Assembly: GCF_029962835.1 (NCBI RefSeq)
Contig: NC_080582.1
Location: forward strand, 76,380,177-76,444,176
DNA: 64,000 nucleotides
Origin: Magnolia sinica
Lineage: Eukaryota; Streptophyta; Magnoliopsida; Magnoliales; Magnoliaceae
Reading direction: 5' to 3'
The notes under the pieces were generated by a model, which did not search any database, was not told the origin of the DNA, and saw only the letters and a list, made by a program, of their open reading frames with translations. The stretch's first letter is position 1. Each line of letters begins with the position of its first letter. A program made the position numbers and the translations under genes. Positions 25,155-36,400 of the stretch are shown here, one piece after another.

Positions 25155-25157
<3 letters not shown>
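21984..25157. mobile_element. 3.17-kb non-coding element with TGTAAC-like ends
   Basis: The left end TAACACCTTAGATTTTCAG and the inverted right end TGTAACGTCCTGAATTTTTT are similar, and both outer sides are TA microsatellites. The interior has no recognisable protein. It includes GTCCCAGAGTGGGAGTGAG near 22410 and long unique stretches. It could be a non-autonomous DNA element or a large LTR derivative; the sequence does not settle which. Confidence 0.45.

Positions 25158-25206
<49 letters not shown>
25158..25206. repeat. (TA)n microsatellite
   Basis: About 48 bp of uninterrupted TA between the 3.17-kb element and the first MITE. Confidence 0.95.
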
Positions 25207-25207
<1 letters not shown>

Positions 25208-25209
<2 letters not shown>

Positions 25210-25752
25210 GAAAAGGTTCTATGCGATCGAGCTCATGGGAACTTCCCATGAGGTCAAGTTGTGTGGGCCCACTGTGATGCGTGTCGAACATCTACCTCAT
25301 TAGTCAGATACACCATTCCATGGTAGGCCTATGGCTTAAAAATCAAGTCAATCCGTGACTTGTGTGGGCCACACCACATACAAAAGTTGAAAGGGGTTTC
25401 CCTCCATTAAAACATTCATAATCATTTGTTGGGCCCACCGAGGTGTGGTTCACAAATCCAGCCCATCAATTGTGTGTCCCACTTGTACGAGGGGTTAGAC
25501 CAAGTTTCAGACACATCCAAAATCTAGGTGAGCCCCACCAAGTGCTTTTATATGTTTTAGGCATGTCTTTACATGATTTTAGATGGTATGACCCACCTAG
25601 TTCCTTATATGGCTGATTTTTGGGATATCCCATCATTTAAAGGGGACCCATTAAATGCACGGTGTTGATTGTCGACATGCATCATGGTGGGGCCCACACA
25701 ACTCTTCCTCATGGGAAGTTCCCATGAACTCGACCACATAGAACCTTTTCCA
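25208..25752. mobile_element. TA-targeting MITE, copy 1
   Basis: The left end TGAAAAGGTTCTATGCG and the inverted right end TGGAAAAGGTTCTATGTG match, followed by GAGCTCATGGGAACTTCCC words. The flanks are TA repeats. It is closely similar along its length to copy 2, including GTGTGGGCCACACCACATAC. Confidence 0.75.
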
Positions 25753-25762
25753 TATATATATA

Positions 25763-26309
25763 GGGAAAAGGTATTATGCGCTCAACCTCACGAGTCTATC
25801 CCATGAGGTCGAGCTGTGTGGGCCCCATTGTGATGCGTTTCGAACATCTACCCCATCAGTTAGATGCACCATTCCATCATGGGCCTAGGTCTCAAAAATC
25901 AAGTCAATCAGTGACTTGTGTGGGCCACACCACATACATAAGTGGGGAGGGGTCGTGCACCATTAAAACATTCATAATCATTTTTTGGGCCCACCAAGAT
26001 GTGGTTTGCAAATCCAGCCCATCCATTATGTATGTCCCACTTGGATGAGGGTTCAGACCAAGTTTTAGCAGCATTCAAAGCTCAGGTGGGCCCCACCAAG
26101 TGCTTTTATATGTTTTAACGGTGTCTTCACATGATTTTAGATGGTATGACCCACTTGAGTTCCGTATACGACTGATTTTTGGGATATCACATAATTTAGA
26201 GGGGACCCATCAAATGCACGGTGTTGATGGTCGACATGCATCACGGTGGGGCCCACATAGCTCGACCTCACAGGAGCTTATTGTGAGATCGAGCGCATAG
26301 TACCTTTTC

Positions 26310-26311
<2 letters not shown>
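25763..26311. mobile_element. TA-targeting MITE, copy 2
   Basis: Ends GGGAAAAGGTATTATGCG and, inverted, GGGAAAAGGTACTATGCG. About 549 bp, same orientation as copy 1, separated from it by a short TA tract and followed by a long one (26312-26356). Confidence 0.75.
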
Positions 26312-26367
<56 letters not shown>

Positions 26368-26368
26368 G
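26312..26368. repeat. (TA)n / (TATG)n microsatellite
   Basis: TA repeats that change to TATG repeats just before the inverted-repeat arm at 26374. Confidence 0.9.
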
Positions 26369-26461
26369 TGGGGTAGCTTGTTAGTACACACTCCATTGTT
26401 AGCCATCCCACAAGGGAATCGATAGAAAGACCTCGTAGTTGAAACGAGGGTGTCTTTGCTC

Positions 26462-28143
26462 GGAAGCGGATTGGCTGGTGTACCACACATCAGCTATATA
26501 GCTGCTGTATAGATGTCAGCAAGTTCTGTGATTCTCATCATGAGGTATTTGTTATATCCAAACCGTCTATCCATTCAATGAGCTCATTTTAAGGCTTGAC
26601 ATGAAAAATAAGACAGATCTAACTATCAAGTGGACCACACTGCAAAAAGCAGTGGGATATTGAACGTCTACCATTGAAACCCTTTTTGGGGTCACAGAAG
26701 TTTTGGATCAATATGAAATTTGTCTTTCCTCTTCATTCAAGTCTTTGTGGCCTTATGGATATATTGGATGGAAAATAAACATTATGGTGGGCCCTACGAA
26801 TTGTTTAACGGTGAAAATCATTATCTCCGCTGCTATTCGTGTGTGGTCTAAATGATCTTTGGATATAATTCATTTTTTGGAAAATGCTCTAAAATGATCT
26901 ATAAAAATAGATTAACGATTTAGATATAATAAATACATAACCGTGGGCCATGTAACTTTTATCTCCTTTGAATCGGAGTTGGTGGAGTGTCAGTGCTCGC
27001 CTTAGCGGGAACGGATTAACTACTCCCCCTGCCACCCGTCATTGGCTGGTGGTCGGTGCTATGTGGGCTGCACCATGATATATATGTTTCATCCATGCCG
27101 TCCATTTGTTTTTCTAGATCATTTTATTGTATGAGACCAAAAATGAGGTATATCCAAATCTCAAGTGGATCACATTACAGAAAACAATGTTGAATGGACG
27201 GCGACCATTAAAAACTTTTTAGGGGCCATAAAAGTTTTGGATCAAGCTGATATTTGTTTTTTCCCTTCATCTGAGTCTATATAACCTAATCAACATATTG
27301 GATGTCAAATAAACAGTACAGTGGGCCTTAGGAGCATTTAAAAGGTGGATATCCAATCATTATTGTTTTCCTGTGGTGTAGTCCACCTAAGATTTATATC
27401 CCTCTCAATTTTGGGATAAAGCCCTAAAATGATCTATAAAAATGGATGAACGGAATGGATGAAATACATACATCATGGTGGGGCCCACAGAGCACCGAAC
27501 ACCAGCCATGGGAAACGGATTGGCTACTCCCTAGCCACCAGCCTCGGTGGTCTGTGGGCCCCACCATGATGTATGTTTTTCATCCATGCTGTCCATATAT
27601 TTTTCCATATCATTTTATGGTATGAGACCAAAAATGAGGTATATCCCAATCTCAAACGGACCACATTATAGGAAATAGTGTCGAATGAGCGTCGACCAAT
27701 AAAAACCTTTTGGGGGCCATAAAAGTTTTGGATCAATCTGATATTTGTTTTTTCCCTTCATCTGGGCCTGTATGACCTAATCAACAGATTCAATGTCAAA
27801 TAAACAGTACAGTGGGGCTCAGGAGGATTTTAATGGTGGACATCCAATCACTATTGTCTTCCTGTGGTGTGGTCCACCTGAAATCTATATCCCTCTCAAT
27901 TTTGGGATAAGGCTCTAAAATGATCTTTAAAAATGGATGAATGGAATGGATGAAACACATACATCATTGTGGGGCCCACAAAGCACCGACCACCAGCCAC
28001 AGGGCTGGTGGCAGGGGGAGTAGCCAGTCCTTTCCCGGTGGCAGGGGGAGTAGCCAATCCGTTTCTCGTCTTAGCACGGGACGTACCGACAAGGCTACAA
28101 CAGCTATATAGCTGGTGTTTGGTCCACCAGCCAATCCGCTTCC
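26462..28143. mobile_element. Mutator-like MITE, outer element
   Basis: The left end GGAAGCGGATTGGCTGGTG is matched by the inverted right end at 28125-28143. CAGCTATATAGCTG words lie inside both arms (about 26490 and 28100). The flanking 9-mers TCTTTGCTC (26453-26461) and TCTTCCCTC (28144-28152) agree at 7 of 9 positions. The element is interrupted by the MITE at 27007-28066. Confidence 0.7.
27007..28066. mobile_element. Mutator-like MITE, inner element, two fused units
   Basis: Begins GGGAACGGATTAACTACTC and ends GAGTAGCCAATCCGTTTCT. It is flanked by CGCCTTAGC (26998-27006) and CGTCTTAGC (28067-28075), a 9-bp duplication with one mismatch. A second full unit beginning GGAAACGGATTGGCTACTC at about 27512 makes it a tandem dimer of the 10248-10787 family. 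Confidence 0.75.
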
Positions 28144-28152
28144 TCTTCCCTC

Positions 28153-29538
28153 TGTCTACACAAAATAATAGGATATGATAAACCAGAGACAACCATATAA
28201 AGGTACAAATCACACCTTATGCACTAACAAATATCAGGCGAATCCTTTTATCGGGCATGCCCAACTAATGCATTCAGTTATTCTATCAGCTCTCTAGGCA
28301 CTTCTACTCGATGGCCTCCTCACTGAGAGATTAGCTTGATTTTCATATCAAAAGATCATTACGGTACATCTCCCAATTTGTGCGGATACAATACTCTACA
28401 ATGGCACATTGGTCGATAAAAATAAGCTATGTGTGTGGAAGAATTAGTTATATATATGATCATTTATAGCAAAAATGACATTTTTTATTAGTGTGAATTT
28501 TTGCTCGTGCTCCATTAATTTAAGGCCTGTAATTTGTGTGCTCTAATAACATCATTTCTACAATGCTAATCTTTTAAGACCATGGGATCCTTACTCTTGC
28601 TCGGGTGGTAGACTCTTAGGAGTTTCAACACCCGGTCAAAGGTTTAAGTATCCATAGGTGGTGAAATTCCACTAGCATGAGCGTGTAGGGGTGTGTTAAA
28701 GAAAAAACAAAAAAAATAAAAATTAATCTTTTAAGCCCATGTTTGGATTGGGTGAAAAACTAAACAAGAGAAAAATAAAATGTAATTGATAGCCTAAGTA
28801 TAAAGTTGATTAGTATGAAAGAAAGGAAATAAACATCATCATCTGATTTTTCTAGAGAATTTGTGAGTATTTTTTCATTGTTTTGGTCGCAATTTTTTAA
28901 AGGAAATATCTTTTTGCTCTAATTTTACCATTTAGAATGTTACATCATTTTTTTTCTCCCATTAATTTAATTTTTGATAAAAAAGATGATTTTACTCCCC
29001 TACGGGGACAGTACATTAATCTCTTTGTCTTTTTATGTTTTACTGAAAACGACGTCGTATTCTCACGAGAAAATCATAAAATGATACCTTTGCTAGAATA
29101 CCATGAGATTTTCAAAATCTCAATAAATAATTTTTTTTTTTCAATTTTTACCAAATAAGTATTTACAAGTTTAAATTAATTAATTTCTGCTTGTATTTTA
29201 ATTTATTAAATTAATATTAATTTGTAGTAAATTTTTAATACTTTATTTCCAGTGACATTGTTCCAAAAATATTGCAAAAAAAAAAACTTAGTGGCAATCT
29301 CATTCTTGACAATATCTCAAGAGATTTAAAATTTGAGAGTTTTTTCTAAATATTATTGCAAAAAAATCATGAAAAAATCTAAAGATATTGATTCTAAATT
29401 AATAAATAAATAATTTATTTTAATGAGAATGTCGTGAGATGTTCAAAATCTCGGCAATATTTGTCACACTTGCCTGAAAATAAGCCCAATCCCAGCCCAG
29501 CCCAGCGAAATAGAGGATGTGCTTCAAAATGGAAAGTG
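28153..29538. other. AT-rich intergenic, nothing recognised
   Basis: Very AT-rich in the right half, with no domain-bearing frame, no tandem array and no clear terminal repeats. Confidence 0.5.
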
Positions 29539-29971
29539 GATTGCGTACTGAGTAAACTCTGTGGGGTCCATCATTGGATGCATGCGTATTATCCACGCCG
29601 TCCATTCGTTTTTACAGATCATTTTAGATTATTAGAAAAAAATTGAAGAATATCCACACCTCAAGTGAAACCTTACTAGGGCCCACAGTGATGTTGATTT
29701 GTCATCCAACCTATTCATAAGATAACACAGACATGGATGAAGGCAAAAACAAATATAAGCTTGATCCGAAATTTCTGTGGCCCCCAAGAAGTTTTCAACG
29801 GTAGTCGTTCAATTCACACTGTTCCTTGTGGTGTGGTCCGCTTGAGTTTTTTATATTTTCAATTTTTGGCATCAAGCTCTAAAACTATATTATAAAATGT
29901 ATGGACGGAGTGGATAAAATATATAATCCACGGTGGGCCCCACAGAGTTTAATCATTACGCAATCCGCTTT
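29539..29971. mobile_element. long-TIR MITE upstream of the oxidoreductase gene
   Basis: The left end GGAAAGTGGATTGCGTACTG and the inverted right end GGAAAGCGGATTGCGTAATG match, and pairing continues through TAAACTCTGTGGGG. About 430 bp. It ends 116 bp before the start codon of the gene, so it may supply or disrupt promoter sequence. No clear 9-bp target duplication was found. Confidence 0.7.
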
Positions 29972-30046
29972 CCTTAGAATCAGCCCTGCATTTACCACAC
30001 CTTCCCGCCACCACTTCCCTGTGAAAAAAAAAACCTTATCTCAGAA

Positions 30047-30048
<2 letters not shown>

Positions 30049-30087
<39 letters not shown>
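30049..30087 (+). repeat. (CT)n tract in the 5' leader
   Basis: An uninterrupted CT repeat directly abutting the ATG at 30088. Pyrimidine tracts of this type are common in plant core promoters and 5' leaders. No TATA box is evident between the MITE and the ATG. Confidence 0.85.
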
Positions 30088-30089
<2 letters not shown>

Positions 30090-30408
30090 GTCGTTCTGTC
30101 CAAACCCTCTCCATCTTTCCTCCTTCCTTCCACCTCTCTCCTCAAAACCCTCTCTCTCTCCAATCAAAACCCTAGAAACCATCCGATGCGCGAGGCGCTC
30201 TCAGAGGACTGGGAAGCAACGCTACCCTTCCGAGAAGAAGGAACAACAGCGCACCCGATTCAAAACCCTAGCCCCTGTTGAGAACAGAGAGGACGGAATT
30301 TGGAGGCTGTCGAAGCTCAATGTCCCTGTTGACAAAGATCCTGGGAAAGATAATCTTGGAGTATCTGATGGTCTTCTTGAAGCCATTGCCAAAGTCCTCG
30401 AATTCCCT
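30088..30408 (+). CDS. PDE327: PDE327-like exon 1
   Basis: 107 codons, start ATG after the CT tract, ends in phase 0 at CCT|GTAATT. It encodes the putative transit peptide and the block [18 protein letters not shown]. Confidence 0.8.
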
Positions 30409-33400
30409 GTAATTCTTCTTCTCCGGATATATTTTCTTTTTGGGATTGTTTGGCACATTGGATTTGGATTTTAACTTAACCAAATCCAGGATTGTTCAAT
30501 CGCTGAGGTTTTCATATATCAGTTGCGTTTGGCGGCCTTGAAATTGTGTTTGGCAACCTGAGTTTTAAAGAAGGCCACTTCATATAGAGAAGAAGAGAGC
30601 ATTTATGACAGCTGGGGAGGATTGCAAATCCCTGAGGTTTTCATTCTACCTGTTGTGTTTCACAAACTGGATTTTCAATCCTTCAGAATCTAGAAAGTGT
30701 GTTTGCAAACCTGGATTTTGGAAAAAGACTACTATAGAGGAGGAGAGAGCAGTTATGACAGTTGGAGAGGGTTGAGAATCTCTAGATTTTGCAACTCATC
30801 TTTTAGACAAGATCAGTGTTTTAAGTATCGACGACATCGGCCGATATTGCCCACGATATATCTTGTGTCCCACCTGTGTGATACAAAACGCACAAGTTGT
30901 GGGATATATCCCACATGTTCGATCTGATGAGCATTTTCGATTTTCAATCCTTTTTTTTTTTTTTTTATAAATCATGTTAAATCAGTGTCAAGTTGTTACA
31001 AATCCATGATTTTTCGTGAAAAATCATGGATTGAGGGCTTTGATTTCGAGATTTGGAGGAGATGGGCCGAGTTGCAGAAAATTGAAAAAAAATAAAATTA
31101 AATTCGCGCAAATTGGTTGCAATCTTTGTGTCTAAACATAAAATCAAACATGTATGTAACCTGATCTAGTGATTCTTCTTTTGCTTTTGAATGTATTGCT
31201 TGTGCTTCCACACTCTTCTTACATTTATAAATTATATGAACAGACTTTGAATATACTTGCATAAATTCAGATAGACAACGCATAGGTTAGGATCCCATAC
31301 AAAGAAAACTTATTACGTGCACTTGTTTTTTGCAATGTTTTGATTTATAAGTGTGTATTGATGTCTTTTTTAACAATCACTGAAGTTTCTTGAAAATTTC
31401 GACCAAATTCCCAATGTTTCCAACAAAAACGATACATTATATGATACAACTGATATATCCCATGCAATAACCGATACGTATCTATATCCCAAGGGTGTGA
31501 TACATTATGCAATACCGATATTTCGAACACTGGACAAGATAAAAAAGGGCCCTTTTGAGGATTTTCAGTCCTAGGTGAATTTGAAATCCACCAAAATCCA
31601 GGGTGCTAAACACGACTTGGGTTCAAAATCCAGGATTGAAAAATCTAATTGCTCAAAATCCCTACAAAGGGGTCGTTTGTAGATTGGGTGGCTATGCGAA
31701 ACCAAACACGAGATTGGTTTTACATAGCCACTCAATTTTGGTGTGAGACTAGTCCAATTGCTTGGTGTTTTTGGCGTGCATGGTTGTACACAAGGAACAT
31801 TACATGGCCTGAGAAATAGGCTGGCCCATTGAAAAGGTGGGACACGTGTACAAGGAAAAAGGAAAATGGATTGGTGTACAGTTACGGGTAAGTCACTTTA
31901 GGCAATCCTCTTTGGACGTAAGCTATAAGTCACTATAGGAAAGTTGGTTTTTGTGCTTGGGTAACTTGTAAGTCAATTATAGGTAAAAAGTTGTATATTC
32001 ACACCATGTAGAGCTTGGAGTAGGGAATCGTTCCAAAATGTAATTGACACATAAGAAAGCTTGATACCAAGTACACCATTTTGTTAAGCCCATTTAGATG
32101 AATAGTTGAGCCGATTCTTATGCTAAACCAATCATCAGGTGGGTCATAAAAGTAGGTCCACATATTCAAAATTATATATAATGTGAAGCAGTAACTTAAG
32201 ATAAACAACAAGGAAACAATTAAGTCATATTATGGATCCGACCAAACTGATTGAACTCTTAAAAAAGGCCGTTCTGAGGATCAGGTGGGTCATGCCACAA
32301 GCAACAGTTGGGATGGGGACGCTTACCAGTAAAAACTATGATTATTTGTGGCACCCACCGTGAACTGTATATGCCAGATAATCAAGTCAGGTGATTCTAG
32401 TGATCAGGATGATTGGCATGCAGCAAATCAGGGCATTCCAATACCCAGCTGGGCTGCACCACAACCATTAAAACCATCCAGATTGTTGGTGTGGCCCACT
32501 AGATTTTGATATTGGCCTGAAATTGGACCTAAGGATGGAAACAACAGGGACTTAAATATAGATGGATTGGATGGCCTACACAAATCGCAGTGGGCCCCGC
32601 AAACAACCATGTTTTTGCAACTGCATAGGTACCATACCTTTCGTTCTTCTTCTCTTCCAATTGGAGAAGGGGGGGCGAACCATTCAATGCTTTGGTAAAA
32701 AAAAAGCCTAAGATCTGTGGTCACTGGTGGTGGCCGGTGGTGCGCGAAGGGTTTTCTGGTTTCTGGAAGGAGAGAGAGAGGCCTGTAAGTGCACCACCTT
32801 TAAGTGACTTCCCGGTAAGTCACTTACATTTCACCCAACCTACAAGCATCCAAACAGGCCCTAGGAGAGAGAGAAAAGAATGGTGGTCTATATTCAATCT
32901 ACAGGTGGCCAGCATGATTTTTGTGCCAGGGAATGTTCATGCTGGGGCCCTCACAATCAATAGGCTTATCATGTGTAAGTGAGCCGTGAACAATGTTAGC
33001 ATTTCCTTTATCAAGACATGATGGCATGCTAATATGTAGGTCATTGCATAGAAAGTTCTTGTGATGTATCACAAATTCAGCTATCTAACTTAATGACTCC
33101 TGGTTGATTTTAGCAGTAACCACGTAGCCTTCTCTGCCGACCCAAAGTGGCCGGGTCAAGGCTATGATGATGACAAGCCATGTGTTGTTCTTTATATTGT
33201 GGAATTTTACGAGTAGTTTAAATGTAATTTGCTATTTATTTTCTTTCTGTTTGTGCTTCATATGAGCTGATTTGCAAAGTGATCTTCTTTGTCTTAGGTT
33301 GCTACTATGTTACCCCAAGAAGCTTTCTCCGTTGTTCGGAAATCCTTTGATGCAAGGAAGGTTGGTTCGAAAGGATACGTAAAAACAACATTTTCTTAGT

Positions 33401-36400
33401 AGAGAGATGCTCCAATGCTCTCAGAGCATTATAGGTTATAGTGCTCCTAGCTCCGTTGGAACACTTAGTCTAATCCATCAATCTAGATGTTCATTAGGTC
33501 CAATGGGCATTTCATGGGTACCATGAAAAAATCACACTAATCTGATTAATACTAACTTGATCAATGGCCTTAAATACGGCCAAGGTCGTTTAAGCAAAGG
33601 GCAATTCAATCCATCTATTTGTTAGGGACTATCGTGGATTATGTATTATTCTAAAGAATCGCTTTTGTCATGTATTCATAACCATCCCATCCATGACTTG
33701 GAAAAAATATGGCTATAGAAAATAAGACCTGTTCAAAGATAGATTGGATAATCCGATTAGTGTGATTTTTGTGCATGGTAGCCCATGAAATGTATTTTGA
33801 ATTTATTGGATGGTTCAGATTGATCAATTGGACTGTCCTAGCGAATCGATGCAACTAGGAGCACTATAACTTACAGTTCTCCGAGAACACTTGAGCATTT
33901 GTCTCCATGGAATGTATATTATAATCATTTAGAAGATTGAAAGGAATGCATGAAAATGAGAGCTGCTGATTGTGGAGTGTTCCTGAAAGGAAGTTCTATC
34001 TTAGAGATTTACTTGTTGTCAAGATCATGTTTTTATGTCGTGGTGCACTAGAAAACTGTAAGATTCTGGGTCTTTTATAGGAAGGTATTGCCTTTAATCA
34101 ATCATCATGCCTTTGCTAATGTGAATTATTGAAGTACTTGTTTTAACTGCCTCATCATTTCTGTACTCAACGGATATTCTTGTGTTGGTAGAAAGGATAA
34201 GATGACATCTATATTGCATCTATTCATTTTGTGATCCTTGCAAAATAAATATTGAATCATGTCCAGTTGCTATGCAAGTCACCAAGATTTCCCACTTTTC
34301 TCCTCTGCCCCACTTATAGGTAGCGGATGGTTGTACGATTACATCAGAGTGCTTATCCTCAGACTGTCTCACTTATAGTTCCTGGTTTTCAAATTGCACC
34401 CTAAATCACAATTTCACGAGCAAAATGCAACATCCAGACTTGGGAATGAAGTAGAGAAGAGCACAATCAAATAGAAAATGATGATCTTACCTCTAGATGT
34501 AATTCCATAGATTGCAAAGCACCTGAAATCCAGCAGACCAAAATGTCCACTTTTTGAGTGTATCCCCACGTACTTCTTCAACTTGCAAATGTTGGACTCT
34601 AGCGCTTGACTTGCTTCCCAAAGTTAACCAATCTGACTATGGAACTTTCAGCCAGACGTGGGACTTCCTGGTCCTAGAGGCTAGAGGAATTACGAATCCT
34701 GGGAGTGGCCAATCCTGGATTGGGGACTGCTGGATCAGTCAACCCTGGATTGTGCAGTAACACCTTTTTTAATGGGAGTTGTTAATCACAATTTCTGGAG
34801 TTTGGTGGTTGGTTCATGGACTCAGGAGTCCTAATCCCCGTAGGATCCAAACAAATGATTGACCCCATATTCCTGGATTGGCCAATCCAGGATTAACTAC
34901 CGCAAGGATCCAAATGGGCTCTAAGGGCATAACATTTTCTTCCCCTTCTAGGCAGCATTTTCTGCCCATTTTGAGTCCCCTTCTGGAGCTATTGGACATG
35001 GTTTTCCTGTTGCTGATTTTGGCTTCATCACTAACTAAAGGTTGCCATATTTAATTAAGAAAATAAACATTCATAGGTTAAAAGAGAATGAAAAAGAAGA
35101 CATTCGCTAGCTACATTTTTTACAAAGTGACTTCAGCCTGACTTTTATTTGGCATGCCCTGGAATCTTGTCTGCAGCTATTAATAAGTACTCATCCCAGT
35201 ATATGATGCTGTATTGTTTGGTATTGAGATTGGTAACCAAGAACTTGGAGGTTATGCATGACAGTTCCCTTGTCTGTTCAACCTGTTTAATGGTTATGTC
35301 CCTGTCATTTATCATCAAATCTGCTATTACAACTTGATTGACAATGTCTGTTGAAACTGGTTACACTGATTTCTTCAAGCGATTGTGTTTAAATTTTGTT
35401 CTGGCACAGTCTAACTATTTTTCTTTCCTGATGTTTCTTCAGCTGTTGAAGGAGCCCAAGTTTGTATATACTGTGGACATGGATGTTAAAAAACTTCTGG
35501 ATTTGGAGCCACGTACATGGGACTTTATTTCTCGGCTAGAGCCTAAACTTGGGCTTGTAGAATATATGCCTCATGAAAGAGTTTCAGATGATTTGATAAG
35601 CGTGATACATGGTTATAAAAGGATTCATACAGATATGGGGAAGAGGGAAAGTGTTAATGACATTCACTCTGAGAAATCATACAAATTCCCAGTTCCAAAG
35701 AAATCGAAAGTTGCAGTGGTGGGTAGTGGGCCATCAGGCTTGTTTGCTTCACTTGTGCTCGCAGAACTTGGTGCAGAGGTTACCCTGATAGAAAGGGGTC
35801 AAGCTGTTGAACAGAGAGGGCGTGATATTGGTTCATTGGTAGTTAGGCGGATTTTACAGCCGGAGAGCAATTTGTGCTTCGGGGAGGTTATCTCTTGATT
35901 CACATCCTTGGAACCTTCATTAATAGGTTGTCTTAATATCTTAATATTTTATACTGTACTCTTGTAATGATCCTTTTCATGCATCTTCAATATGTCGCAT
36001 CTGGATATTCTTTGTTTTTTTTTATTTCCAGTATATGATGCACATTTTGTTGTGCATAACATTCACTACTCTGCAACTGCCTACCAGCAAGCACGTATGT
36101 GGCTTGTTGTATCTCATAAAAAATCTAACTGTTACTTTCATTGTGAGACTTGGTCCTCCACCATTCATTTGTTGTGCTGTTAAAATTTAAGAAATACGAC
36201 CGGAGTTGAAGTGGATAAGTGTGAAATTTGTTCTAGAACAGGGTTACTTGTGTTTTCTAAGTCGTATTTGTATTACAGATGTCATTTCTTTATGAATAGG
36301 ATCTTTGTGTTGTTTTTACTTTTTACATGGCTTTTACAACTTGTGCATTTTCAATGCTACTACCACAGATGTGTCTGTTAGCTGTTTTAGTTGATCCATG

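Larger units (their letters stand above)
21942..26392. mobile_element. inverted repeat pair enclosing a TA-microsatellite nest
   Basis: AGTGTGTACTAACAAGCTA (21942-21960) is found inverted at 26374-26392, and both arms run inward through a CCCA-type stretch into TA repeats. Everything between them (a 3.17-kb element, two MITEs and four TA tracts) looks inserted into what may once have been a small TA-rich fold-back element. Confidence 0.55.

Noticed and set aside
29901..30281. 126-codon open frame overlapping the first exon
   Set aside because: It starts inside the MITE arm, runs through the CT tract as an LSLSLS run, and is out of frame with the conserved exon 1. It is a shadow frame.
35992..36183. 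Open frame after exon 3 as a possible additional exon
   Set aside because: The conserved [12 protein letters not shown] motif continues directly from exon 3 to exon 4, leaving no room for an extra exon, and the translation shows no family similarity.
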